Origin: Tessaracoccus oleiagri
Lineage (GTDB): Bacteria; Actinomycetota; Actinomycetes; Propionibacteriales; Propionibacteriaceae
DNA: 64,000 nucleotides
Assembly (NCBI RefSeq): GCF_900103275.1
Contig: NZ_FNGP01000001.1
Span: 496,001 to 560,000 of the forward strand
Reading direction: 5' to 3'
The translations under genes were made by a program, and so were the position numbers. This document shows positions 1-7,284 of this stretch, piece after piece (the stretch's first letter is position 1; every line of letters starts with the position of its first letter). Under the pieces are notes generated by a model, which searched no databases, was not told the DNA's origin, and was given only the letters and a program-made list of their open reading frames with translations.

Positions 1-1
1 C

Positions 2-376
2 GCCGTGTTCGGCGCCACCGGCCTGTGGTCGAAGTACCACACCGGGCTGGACTTCGCTGCGGCCGGCGGGACGGACGTCTACTCCGTCGTCGACGGCACG
101 GTCGTGGCGGGCTCCGCCGGCGGCTGGGCCGGGCAGCACGTCATCGTCCGCGCCGACGACGGCTCCCACACGCTGTACGCGCACCTCAGCGCCAAGACCG
201 TCCAAGTGGGCGAACGCGTGGAGGCCGGCCAGCACATCGGCGACGTCGGCAGCACCGGTCGCGCGTTCGGCGACCACCTGCACTTCGAGTACTACCCCGC
301 CGGCGCCACGCCGGGCGACGTGTACTCTGCGGGCGACCCGCTCGACTACCTGCGGGGTCTCGGCCTCCAGCCCTGA
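2..376 (+). CDS. M23 family metallopeptidase, C-terminal part (5' truncated by window edge)
   Basis: This is the C-terminal LytM/peptidase_M23 domain of a secreted murein endopeptidase that would cut peptidoglycan cross-links outside the membrane. The zinc site is visible as HTGLD (first His and Asp ligands) and later HLHFE (HxH motif), with the usual glycine-rich beta-sheet segments between. The reading frame is open to the window's first base, so the signal peptide and any N-terminal coiled coil lie outside. The protein ends soon after the catalytic domain (DPLDYLRGLGLQP). A strong hairpin terminator follows directly. Substrate and bond specificity cannot be told from this fragment. Confidence 0.9.
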   Translation, partial: AVFGATGLWSKYHTGLDFAAAGGTDVYSVVDGTVVAGSAGGWAGQHVIVRADDGSHTLYAHLSAKTVQVGERVEAGQHIGDVGSTGRAFGDHLHFEYYPAGATPGDVYSAGDPLDYLRGLGLQP

Positions 377-386
377 CCCTGTCGCC

Positions 387-418
387 GGGGGCCCGGACGG
401 TTCGCCGTCCGGGCCCCC
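387..418 (+). terminator. intrinsic terminator of the M23 gene
   Basis: A perfect 14-bp GC-rich stem (387-400 with 405-418) is closed by a TTCG tetraloop and begins 10 nt after the M23 stop codon. The following bases (GTTGCT) are only weakly T-rich. The stem and its position support termination. Confidence 0.8.
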
Positions 419-436
419 GTTGCTACCGTTCCACCC

Positions 437-973
437 ATGAGTGATCTGATCGTCGTCGCCGCCCACCAGGAGGCCGCCCACCTCCCCGAGGACGTGCGCC
501 TCGTGCTCACCGGGGTCGGCATGGTGCAGGCGGCCGTCGCGACGACCCGCGCCATCTGCGAGCACCGCCCGACACGCGTGGTGAACCTCGGCACCGCCGG
601 CACGCTCGACCCCTCGCTGCGCGGCATCCAGCGCCCCTCTGCCGTCATCAACCGCGACCTCAACGCCGACGCCCTCCGCGCCGCCGGGCTGACCCCCGAC
701 GAGCGCATCGAACTCGGCGGCGACGGCCCCGTCCTCGGGACCGGCGACTCCTTCGTGGTCGGCGGCCCGGAGCGCGACGGGCTCGCAGCCCGCTGCCAGC
801 TCGTCGACATGGAAGGGTTCGCGATCGCCCACGCCTGCCGGATGCTCGGCGTCGAGCTGGTCATGGTCAAGCACGTCTCCGACGGGGCCGACGAGGGCGC
901 GCTGGAGTGGCGCGACATCGTGGACGCCTCGGCCCGTGCCCTCGCCGTCGCCTACGCCGAGCTCCGCACATGA
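437..973 (+). CDS. purine nucleosidase / MTA-SAH nucleosidase-like (PNP_UDP_1 superfamily)
   Basis: A 178-aa cytosolic protein of the nucleoside phosphorylase/nucleosidase superfamily, likely hydrolysing an N-glycosidic bond of a purine nucleoside in salvage or methylthioadenosine/SAH recycling. Superfamily signatures are a glycine-rich N-terminal strand (LTGVGMVQA), NLGTAGTL, and the substrate-binding VDMEGFAIA, which matches the VDMEGAA-type ribose-binding glutamate motif. KHVSDGAD corresponds to the conserved catalytic Asp region. It is shorter than the usual 230 aa. The stop codon overlaps the next gene's ATG (ATGA), so the two are co-transcribed. Exact substrate (MTA, SAH, futalosine, adenosine) is unresolved. 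Confidence 0.75.
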   Translation: MSDLIVVAAHQEAAHLPEDVRLVLTGVGMVQAAVATTRAICEHRPTRVVNLGTAGTLDPSLRGIQRPSAVINRDLNADALRAAGLTPDERIELGGDGPVLGTGDSFVVGGPERDGLAARCQLVDMEGFAIAHACRMLGVELVMVKHVSDGADEGALEWRDIVDASARALAVAYAELRT

Positions 974-1587
974 CGCCGGACCTGGTCGACGGCGACCTCA
1001 CCGACCTGCTCGAGCGCGACGACCACGAACTCACCCGCTTCGCCGAGCTGGACCTCGCCGGCCGCCGCCTCGCGGGCGTGACCTTCCTGGAGTGCCGGCT
1101 CGAGCGACTCCGGCTGGGCGACGCCAACCTCAAGGGTGCGCGCTTCGTCGCCACCACGCTCGCAGAGGTCTCCGCCCCCACGCTGTCCGCAGCCCGCGCC
1201 ACACTCCGGGAGGTGACGATCGCCTCGTCGCGGCTGGGCGCGGCGGAGCTCTACGAGTCGACGTGGCAGTCGGTGGTGGTGGAGGACTGCAAGGTCGAGT
1301 GGTTGAACCTCCGCTCCTCGACGCTCCGCGACGTGGTGTTCCGCCGCTGTCAGGTGGCGGACCTCGACCTTGGCGCCGCCCGCGCCACTGGCGTGAGGTT
1401 CGAGGACTGCGCGATCGGCACGCTCACCATCGACGACGCGCGCCTCTCCGAGGTAGACCTCCGCGACGCCCGCATCGACACCGTCAGCAGCCTCGACGCG
1501 CTCCGCGGCAGCACCATGACCCGCGCACAGGCCGACGGGCTCGTGCCCGCCTTCGCGGAGCGGTTCGGCTTCACCATCGAGGACTGA
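970..1587 (+). CDS. pentapeptide-repeat protein
   Basis: A 205-aa protein made largely of A(D/N)LxX-type repeats, for example LDLAGRRLAG, LRLGDANLKGA, LNLRSSTLRDV, LDLGAARATGV and VDLRDARI. These predict a right-handed quadrilateral beta-helix. The start was placed at the ATG that overlaps the upstream stop (ATGA); an open frame continues further upstream but lies inside the nucleosidase gene. Some pentapeptide-repeat proteins mimic DNA and protect gyrase, but many have no known role and nothing here assigns one. No signal peptide or membrane segment is visible. Confidence 0.8.
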   Translation: MTPDLVDGDLTDLLERDDHELTRFAELDLAGRRLAGVTFLECRLERLRLGDANLKGARFVATTLAEVSAPTLSAARATLREVTIASSRLGAAELYESTWQSVVVEDCKVEWLNLRSSTLRDVVFRRCQVADLDLGAARATGVRFEDCAIGTLTIDDARLSEVDLRDARIDTVSSLDALRGSTMTRAQADGLVPAFAERFGFTIED

Positions 1588-1595
1588 CCGCAGAT

Positions 1596-1674
1596 TTACA
1601 GAAAACTCATTTGCTGGGCGATCTCGCCGCTCCCGCCCAGCGTCGAGATCGCCCAGCAAATGAGTTTTCTGTAA
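1596..1674. repeat. perfect 31-bp inverted repeat (long hairpin element)
   Basis: Arms 1596-1626 and 1644-1674 are exact reverse complements over 31 bp, separated by a 17-nt loop. The outer part of each arm (TTACAGAAAACTCATTTGCTG) is AT-richer than its surroundings, unlike an ordinary GC-rich terminator. It lies between two genes on the same strand (stop at 1587, next start at 1706). It may terminate transcription, but the length and perfection suggest a dispersed palindromic element or structured RNA. Confidence 0.85.
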
Positions 1675-1705
1675 TTCGGCCCCGCTCCCGGGTTAGCGTT
1701 TCGTC

Positions 1706-2083
1706 ATGAGTGAGTACCGCGCCACCTTCGAGGTCGAGTTGCTCCCCACCGAGACGGTGGTGGAGGGGACCGATCGCATGAACCTCACCAAGACGTGGTC
1801 CGGGGACCTCGAGGGCACCAGCCACGGCACCCTCGTCTCCGCGGGCGACCCGGCGCACGGGACCGCCGGCTACGTCGCGATCGAGCGCTTCACCGGCACC
1901 ATCGCCGGCCGGCGCGGCACCGTCGTCTTCCAGCAGTTCGCCACGATGGACGGTGGCGACGCGGCCCTCTACTACGAGGCCACGCCCGGCTCCGGCACCG
2001 ACGAGCTCACCGGCTTCCGCGGCTCCCTGGAGCTCACGGTAGAGGACGGCGTCCACTCGATCGTGCTGCGCACGGGCGACTGA
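1706..2083 (+). CDS. DUF3224 domain-containing protein
   Basis: A 125-aa protein matching the DUF3224 family, small beta-barrel proteins of unknown function common in actinobacteria. The family pattern is visible: an opening beta-strand, a GD..GTSHGT-type strand near residues 38-45, YVAIERFTGT..GRRGTVVFQQ, and a GTDELTGFRGS turn before the last strands. No active-site motif or signal peptide is seen. Its TGA stop abuts the stop of the convergent GNAT gene (palindromic TGATCA at 2081-2086). Confidence 0.75.
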   Translation: MSEYRATFEVELLPTETVVEGTDRMNLTKTWSGDLEGTSHGTLVSAGDPAHGTAGYVAIERFTGTIAGRRGTVVFQQFATMDGGDAALYYEATPGSGTDELTGFRGSLELTVEDGVHSIVLRTGD

Positions 2084-3145
2084 TCATCCCTTGCGCTGGA
2101 ACCAGCCCGAGGCTGCGAACGGCTCGTAGCCCAGGCGGCGGTTGATCGCGAGCATCCACTGGTTCTCCGAAGCGTTGCCGGTGATCAGGCGGCGCACCTC
2201 CGGCCAGCGGCTCCGCAGCGCGGCGTGGTTGTGGGTCTTGACGAACCACCCGAGGCCAAGGCCGCGGTGCTCGCGCAGGACGATGGTGTCCCACTGGTCC
2301 GCCACCTCGTCCCCGGCCGCGAACCGCACGATCGAGGACTTGGCGACGAGCCGCCCCGACGGCACGTGCAGCGCCGCGGTGGTCAGCCGTTCGATGCCCA
2401 CGCGCGTGCGCGCCGCGTCGAGGAGTCGGAGCCGCTCCTCGTCCATCGATTCTTCCTCCAGATCCGCGCCGCCGGTGGGGACGTCGGCCCCCATCGCCCT
2501 GCCGAGCACGGCCAGGTCGTCGGCCCATTCCGGCGGGAAGCCCATCCACTGCACGATCCGGTAGTCGGGCGACGTCGCCTCCCGGGCCGCTCGGGCCTGC
2601 GCCTCAAGTTCCGGTTGCTCCGGCAGAACGAGCCGCGACATGGTGTCCACCTGCATCAGCTTGAAGCCGTGCCGGGTCGCGAACGCCACGGAGTCCCGGT
2701 CGGCGTCCAGTTCCCCGTCGCCGTGGGTGCCGCGGAGCCGACGCGGTCCCGCCGGCTGGAGTGGTTCCCACGTCCAGCCCTGGAAGGTGGTCCGCTCGTC
2801 GCCGCGGCAGAACTGGATCGCCGCGTCCAGGAGGGCGGACCCGACGCCGCGCCGCCGGTACGCCGGGTCGACGATGACGCTGAGGTAGGCGATGTGGCGG
2901 TTGTCGCGTTGCGGCAACTCGATCGCGCACACCCCCAGCCGGCGGTCACCGTCGACCGCGACGAGGTGCAGCACCCGGGAGTACATCGGTGCCTGCGCCT
3001 CGGCCCACCGCGCGACGGGGAGGCTCGCCATGTCGTCGTCCCCGTAGAGGCCCTCGACCACCCCGCGCCAGAGCGCCGCGTCGAGCTCGTAGACCCAGAA
3101 GTCCGGGTGCTCGAGCGGGATTCCTTCGTAGCGGAGGATCTGCAT
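2084..3145 (-). CDS. GNAT N-acetyltransferase with two GNAT-like domains
   Basis: A 353-aa protein. The N-terminal half holds a clear acetyl-CoA-binding motif A (VDPAYRRRGVGSALLDAA), and the C-terminal half a second GNAT-like fold (VLREHRGLGLGWFVKTHNH, then NQWMLAINRRLGYEPF). It would transfer an acetyl group from acetyl-CoA to an unknown amine. It shares organisation and C-terminal pattern with the protein at 12882-13895, so the two are probably paralogues. The open frame extends upstream, but the ATG at 3145 is the sensible start because upstream sequence is the divergent promoter region. MshD is also a double-GNAT protein, but I see no specific MshD signature. Confidence 0.8.
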   Translation of the reverse strand: MQILRYEGIPLEHPDFWVYELDAALWRGVVEGLYGDDDMASLPVARWAEAQAPMYSRVLHLVAVDGDRRLGVCAIELPQRDNRHIAYLSVIVDPAYRRRGVGSALLDAAIQFCRGDERTTFQGWTWEPLQPAGPRRLRGTHGDGELDADRDSVAFATRHGFKLMQVDTMSRLVLPEQPELEAQARAAREATSPDYRIVQWMGFPPEWADDLAVLGRAMGADVPTGGADLEEESMDEERLRLLDAARTRVGIERLTTAALHVPSGRLVAKSSIVRFAAGDEVADQWDTIVLREHRGLGLGWFVKTHNHAALRSRWPEVRRLITGNASENQWMLAINRRLGYEPFAASGWFQRKG

Positions 3146-3302
3146 GGGAAGAAGCCTAAGCAGGCTCGTCGCTGTGTCTCGACAATCGGTCGAGAAAGAG
3201 CTCGGTTGGACACGGCGCGTCGCCTCGACATTTAATGACTGGGTCCATGCAGCCCTTCCGAGGGAGTGCTGTGCCCCCGTCCGGCGAGGAGAGCCGACAC
3301 CC

Positions 3303-4850
3303 ATGAGCCAAGCGACCGAGACCCTGCCGCGCCAGCGCAAGGGCCTGCTGAACAGGTTCCTCGACGTGATCGAGTGGGGTGGCAACAAGCTGCCCGACCC
3401 GATCATCATCTTCGCGGTGCTGTGTGGTCTGATCCTGGTGGCGTCCGCCATCTCGGCGCTCGCCGGGGTGCAGGCGACGCACCCGGCCACCGGCGAGGTC
3501 GTCGAGGCGGTCAACCTCCTCGACCGCGAGGGGCTCGGCCGGATCTTCTCCGAGGCGGCGCGCAACTTCGGCACCTTCCCCGCGCTGGGCATGGTGCTCG
3601 TCGTGATGCTCGGCATCGGCGTGGCCGAGCGCACCGGCTGGTTCGAGGTCATGCTGCAGAACGCGGTCGTCAAGGCCCCGCGCATCCTGATCATCCCGGC
3701 GATCGCCTTCATAGGCCTCCTCGGCAACGTCGCCGGCGACGCGGCGCCGATCGTCCTGCCGCCGCTCGCCGCCATGATCTTCATCAAGATGGGCTGGCAT
3801 CCGATCGCCGGCATCGCGCTCGCGTACGCGTCCGCACTCGGCGGGTTCGCCGCCAACTTCATCCTCGGCATGTCCGACGCGCTCGTCCAGGTGTTCACGC
3901 AGCCCGCCGCCGAGCTCATCGACCCGACCATCCAGACCAACGTCGCGATGAACTGGTACTTCATCGCCGCCTCGGTCCTGTTCCTGCTGCCGATCATCTG
4001 GGTGGTCACCAGCAAGATCACGGTCCCCCGGTTGGGCGCCTACGAGATGGCCGAGCCAGTCGCGGAGATGGCCCCCGGCATCACCCCGCAGCAGCGCCGC
4101 GCACTGCGCTGGGCCAACATCGCCGTCCTGCTGGTGATCGTCGCGCTCGTCGTCGGGTCGCTGCCGCAGAACAGCTTCCTGCGCAACGCCGAGACGGGCA
4201 GCCTCGTCAACGACTCCCCGCTCATGAACGGCGTGGGCCTGGTCCTGGCGATCTTCTTCCTGATCCCGGGCCTCGTCTACGGCATCCTCGCCGGCACCAT
4301 TCGCAACGGCGGCGACGTCACCCGCATGATGGTGGACTCCATGGCGTCCATGGCGAACTTCATCGTCATCGTGTTCTTCGCCGCCCAGATGCTCGCCTAC
4401 TTCGGCTGGTCCAACCTCGGCACCATCATCGCCATCAAGGGCGCGCAGCTGCTCGAGGGCCAGAGCGGCGTGACGATCATCATCGGCATCATCGTCCTGT
4501 CGTCGATCGTCAACCTGTTCATCGGCTCCGCGTCGGCCAAGTGGGCGATCCTCGCGCCGATCTTCGTGCCCATGATGATGCTGCTCGGCTACCACCCGGC
4601 GTTCACGCAGATGATGTACCGAATCGGCGACGCGATCACGAACCCGATCACGCCGATGCTGCCGTACTTCGCGCTCGTCCTCAGCTACGCCCAGCGCTAC
4701 GACAAGAAACTCGGCATGGGCACGCTGATCTCGACCCTGCTGCCGTACTCGATCGCCATGGGCATCGGGTGGACCCTGTTCATGGTCGTCTGGTACCTGC
4801 TCGGGTGGCCGCTCGGCATCGACGGGCCCCTCATGCTCCCCGGCAACTAA
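3303..4850 (+). CDS. AbgT-family transporter (p-aminobenzoyl-glutamate type)
   Basis: A 515-aa integral membrane protein of the AbgT family, which imports p-aminobenzoyl-glutamate or exports sulfonamides/folate-related compounds. Family hallmarks include the N-terminal NKLPDPIIIFAVL segment, GLLGNVAGDAAPIVLPPLA, and the C-terminal SSIVNLFIGSASAKWA and GDAITNPITPMLPYFAL. Roughly a dozen hydrophobic segments are present. The ATG at 3303 has a GAGGAG ribosome-binding site; the longer upstream frame is intergenic. The M20 amidohydrolase starts 30 nt downstream, the classic transporter-plus-hydrolase pairing of aminoacyl-glutamate utilisation. Confidence 0.88.
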   Translation: MSQATETLPRQRKGLLNRFLDVIEWGGNKLPDPIIIFAVLCGLILVASAISALAGVQATHPATGEVVEAVNLLDREGLGRIFSEAARNFGTFPALGMVLVVMLGIGVAERTGWFEVMLQNAVVKAPRILIIPAIAFIGLLGNVAGDAAPIVLPPLAAMIFIKMGWHPIAGIALAYASALGGFAANFILGMSDALVQVFTQPAAELIDPTIQTNVAMNWYFIAASVLFLLPIIWVVTSKITVPRLGAYEMAEPVAEMAPGITPQQRRALRWANIAVLLVIVALVVGSLPQNSFLRNAETGSLVNDSPLMNGVGLVLAIFFLIPGLVYGILAGTIRNGGDVTRMMVDSMASMANFIVIVFFAAQMLAYFGWSNLGTIIAIKGAQLLEGQSGVTIIIGIIVLSSIVNLFIGSASAKWAILAPIFVPMMMLLGYHPAFTQMMYRIGDAITNPITPMLPYFALVLSYAQRYDKKLGMGTLISTLLPYSIAMGIGWTLFMVVWYLLGWPLGIDGPLMLPGN

Positions 4851-4880
4851 GCTGAACCGATCGACCCTGAAAGGCAGCCC

Positions 4881-6065
4881 ATGACCGACACCGAGGCCTA
4901 CGTCGAGCAGCTCGTCGCCTGGCGGCGGCACCTCCACCAGTACCCGGAGGCGTCGTTCGAGGAGCACGAGACGGTCAAGTACCTCCGCGACGAGCTGAGT
5001 CGCCGCACCCCGTCTGCGCAGCTGGAGAACCTCACCCCGACGAGCCTCGTCGCCGTGTTCGACACGGGGCGGCCCGGCCCCAAGATCGGTCTCCGTGCCG
5101 ACATCGACGGCCTCGCCATGACCGAGGACCGGCCCGACCTGGAGTTCGCGTCCAAGGTGCCCGGCCGGATGCACGGCTGCGGGCACGACGGCCACATGGC
5201 GGTCGTCCTCGCGACGCTCGCGTGGGTGGAGGACCACCTCGACGAGCTGTCCGGCACCATCGTCGGCATCTTCCAGCACGCGGAGGAGACGCCGCCCGGC
5301 GGCGCGAAGGACATGGTGGAGACCGGCTGGTTCGAGGGCTTCGACTTCATCTACGGCTTCCACCTCTGGTCGATGCTGCCGACGGGCACCATCGACATCA
5401 AGGAGGGGGCCGCGTCGGCCAACTCCGACCTCTGGGAGGTCACGCTGCAGGGCAAGGGCGCGCACGCGTCGACGCCGGAGCTGTCGATCGACACGGTGGT
5501 CGCCGGGTCGAACCTCGTCCAGCATCTGTTGGCCGTGGCGTCGCGCCGCGTCAACGGGCTGCGCCCCGCGGTCGTGACCGCGACTTGGTTCGAGGCCGGG
5601 CGTCAGCAGGCCCTCAACGTCATCCCGCCGGTGGCGAAGGTGGGCGGGGTCGTCCGCACGCAGGATCCCGAGACCCGGGCGACGGTACGCCGCGCCTTCG
5701 ACGAGATCCTTGCCGGCCTCGAGGCCGCCAACCCGGGGTTGGAGGCGAAGCTCGACTACCTGCTCGGCTACGACATGGTCTGGAACGACCCGGCGCGCAC
5801 CGCGATCGTCCGCGAGCTCGCGGGGGCCCGCTGGCCGGAGGGCATCGTGAACGAGCCCGCGATGCTGGGTGGCGAGGACTTCGCTGCCTTCTCGCAGATC
5901 GCCCCCGCGACGTACGTCTTCATCGGGGCGGGCAACGCCGAGAAGGGCTTCACCGAGGGCCACCACAACCCGAGGTTCGGCCTCGACGAGGACGCCCTCG
6001 AGATCGCCCTGCAACTGGCCATCGACGTGGTCCGCGCCGCACCGCGACTCGCCGCCGGCCACTAG
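4881..6065 (+). CDS. M20 family metallo-amidohydrolase (AbgB/aminoacylase-like)
   Basis: A 394-aa cytosolic M20D peptidase/amidohydrolase. The di-metal site is seen as GCGHDGH (Cys100, His102) and HAEETPPGGA (adjacent Glu135/Glu136), with the dimerisation/substrate segment around GKGAHAST and the final His in EGHHNPRF. It would hydrolyse an N-acyl or aminobenzoyl amino-acid bond. Pairing with the AbgT transporter suggests that imported p-aminobenzoyl-glutamate or a similar N-acyl amino acid is the substrate. The RBS GAAAGG sits 8 nt before the ATG. Length is typical for the family. The gene is followed by a repeat array that separates it from a convergent gene. Confidence 0.88.
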   Translation: MTDTEAYVEQLVAWRRHLHQYPEASFEEHETVKYLRDELSRRTPSAQLENLTPTSLVAVFDTGRPGPKIGLRADIDGLAMTEDRPDLEFASKVPGRMHGCGHDGHMAVVLATLAWVEDHLDELSGTIVGIFQHAEETPPGGAKDMVETGWFEGFDFIYGFHLWSMLPTGTIDIKEGAASANSDLWEVTLQGKGAHASTPELSIDTVVAGSNLVQHLLAVASRRVNGLRPAVVTATWFEAGRQQALNVIPPVAKVGGVVRTQDPETRATVRRAFDEILAGLEAANPGLEAKLDYLLGYDMVWNDPARTAIVRELAGARWPEGIVNEPAMLGGEDFAAFSQIAPATYVFIGAGNAEKGFTEGHHNPRFGLDEDALEIALQLAIDVVRAAPRLAAGH

Positions 6066-6069
6066 GTCC

Positions 6070-6227
6070 CTCAGGCCTTCGAGACGCTCGTACCTCGCTC
6101 CTCAGGCATCGGTACCAGCCGGTCCCTGAGGAGCGAGCGCCTCGAAGCGCACCAGGTCCCTGAGGATCGAGCGCCTCGAAGCGCACCAGGTCCCTGAGGA
6201 GCGAGCGCCAGCGAGCGTCTCGAAGGG
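6070..6227. repeat. intergenic array of ~34-bp direct repeats with an inverted copy
   Basis: Two tandem 34-bp units (6121-6154 and 6155-6188) differ at one base, and a third copy starts at 6189 and diverges after about 20 bases. The core is GGTCCCTGAGGAGCGAGCGC followed by CTCGAAGCGCACCA. A related inverted copy occupies about 6070-6105. The array fills the gap between two convergent genes (stops at 6065 and 6234), so it may act as a bidirectional terminator. Related CTTCGAGAC / CTCAGGGACC wording recurs near 48470-48505. There are no regularly spaced unique spacers, so it is not a CRISPR. Confidence 0.85.
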
Positions 6228-6233
6228 CCGGCG

Positions 6234-7166
6234 TCAGACGACGAGCACGCCGAAGGCGGAGACCGTCACCAGCGCCAGCAGCGTCGAAAGGGCGACGATC
6301 GCGGCGACGATGCGCCCGTCGCCGTCGAACTCCTGCGACAGAGTGAACGACGTGACGCCGGTCGGCATCGCGGCGATCAGCACGAGCACGGCGGTGAGGG
6401 TCCCCGTCGGATCCGGGACGAGCAGCCGCGTGGCGCCCCAGGTGAGCAGCGGGAACGCGACCAGCTTGAGGATCGAGACGATCAGCACGCCGACGATCGA
6501 GTAGCCGCCGTTGCTGAAGGCCTTGAGTGCCGGGCCGAGGGCGAGGCCCACCGCGAAGAGCGCCACCGGGATCACCGCACGGGACAGCAGCTCGATCGGC
6601 GTCGACAGCACCTGCGGCACCTCCCAGCCGAGGGCGTAGACAATCGTCGCCAGCACCACCGAGACGATCATGGGGTTCTTCGGGCCGGCCTTGAGCAGCG
6701 CCTGCCGCAGCCGCGCAGGATCAGCGTGTCCAGCGGAGGCGAGGGCCGGGTAGCCGATCATGAACACGAGGTTGTGGGCCATGGAGCCGAGGACCATGGC
6801 GAGCGTCGCCTCCGGACCGACGACGCTCAGGATGACCGGGTAGGCGAAGTAGGCGACGTTGCCGTATCCCGCGGAGATGGACAGTTGGCCCGCCACCGAC
6901 CGCAGCTTCATGAGCCGCGCCCCGAGGTAGACGAGCGCCGAGAAGAGGAACGTCACGCCGAAGGCGACGACGAAGAACGACTGCGGGAGCGAGGCCCCCG
7001 AAGGTGCGTTGACGATCGAGTCGAACAGGAAGGCCGGCAGCGCGAACCAGTAGACGAACGAGTTGAGGCTGGCGTCGGCGCCGCGGAACACGCCGCTCCG
7101 GCCGGCGAGGAGGCCCGCGACGATGAGCAAGTACAGCGGCACGACGACCGCCAACACCTCCAGCAT
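6234..7166 (-). CDS. AEC (auxin efflux carrier) family permease
   Basis: A 310-aa membrane protein with about ten hydrophobic segments and the AEC-family layout (PF03547). It starts with MLEVLAVVVPLYLLI and contains the central PNLIS-like region and paired five-helix halves. Family members transport organic acids such as malate or citramalate. I chose ATG 7166 because GGGAGGG lies about 5 nt upstream of it; the ATG at 7190 has no such site. It is downstream of the AGCS symporter gene on the same strand, separated by a terminator hairpin, so it is probably transcribed separately. The substrate is unknown. Confidence 0.85.
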   Translation of the reverse strand: MLEVLAVVVPLYLLIVAGLLAGRSGVFRGADASLNSFVYWFALPAFLFDSIVNAPSGASLPQSFFVVAFGVTFLFSALVYLGARLMKLRSVAGQLSISAGYGNVAYFAYPVILSVVGPEATLAMVLGSMAHNLVFMIGYPALASAGHADPARLRQALLKAGPKNPMIVSVVLATIVYALGWEVPQVLSTPIELLSRAVIPVALFAVGLALGPALKAFSNGGYSIVGVLIVSILKLVAFPLLTWGATRLLVPDPTGTLTAVLVLIAAMPTGVTSFTLSQEFDGDGRIVAAIVALSTLLALVTVSAFGVLVV

Positions 7167-7238
7167 GACCCTCCCGATTCCGGCCACCATCTTGGCGCAT
7201 GGTGCGGTGGTCGCCCCATCGTGTCCGCCGGCATGGAA

Positions 7239-7271
7239 CGGCCCCTCCCGTCGAGCAGGCGGGAGGGGCCG
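7239..7271 (-). terminator. hairpin terminator downstream of the AGCS symporter gene
   Basis: A perfect 12-bp stem (7239-7250 with 7260-7271) with a 9-nt loop lies 13 nt beyond the symporter stop codon on the minus strand. The trailing bases are not strongly T-rich. Confidence 0.7.
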
Positions 7272-7284
7272 TGATCGTATCTGG

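Noticed and set aside
3156-6062. 968-codon open frame on the minus strand opposite the AbgT and M20 genes
   Set aside because: Translation is Arg/Asp/His-rich without any domain, typical of antisense frames in high-GC DNA; the plus-strand genes have clear motifs and RBSs.
6121-6227. CRISPR-like repeats
   Set aside because: Repeats are directly adjacent with no spacers and no cas genes nearby.
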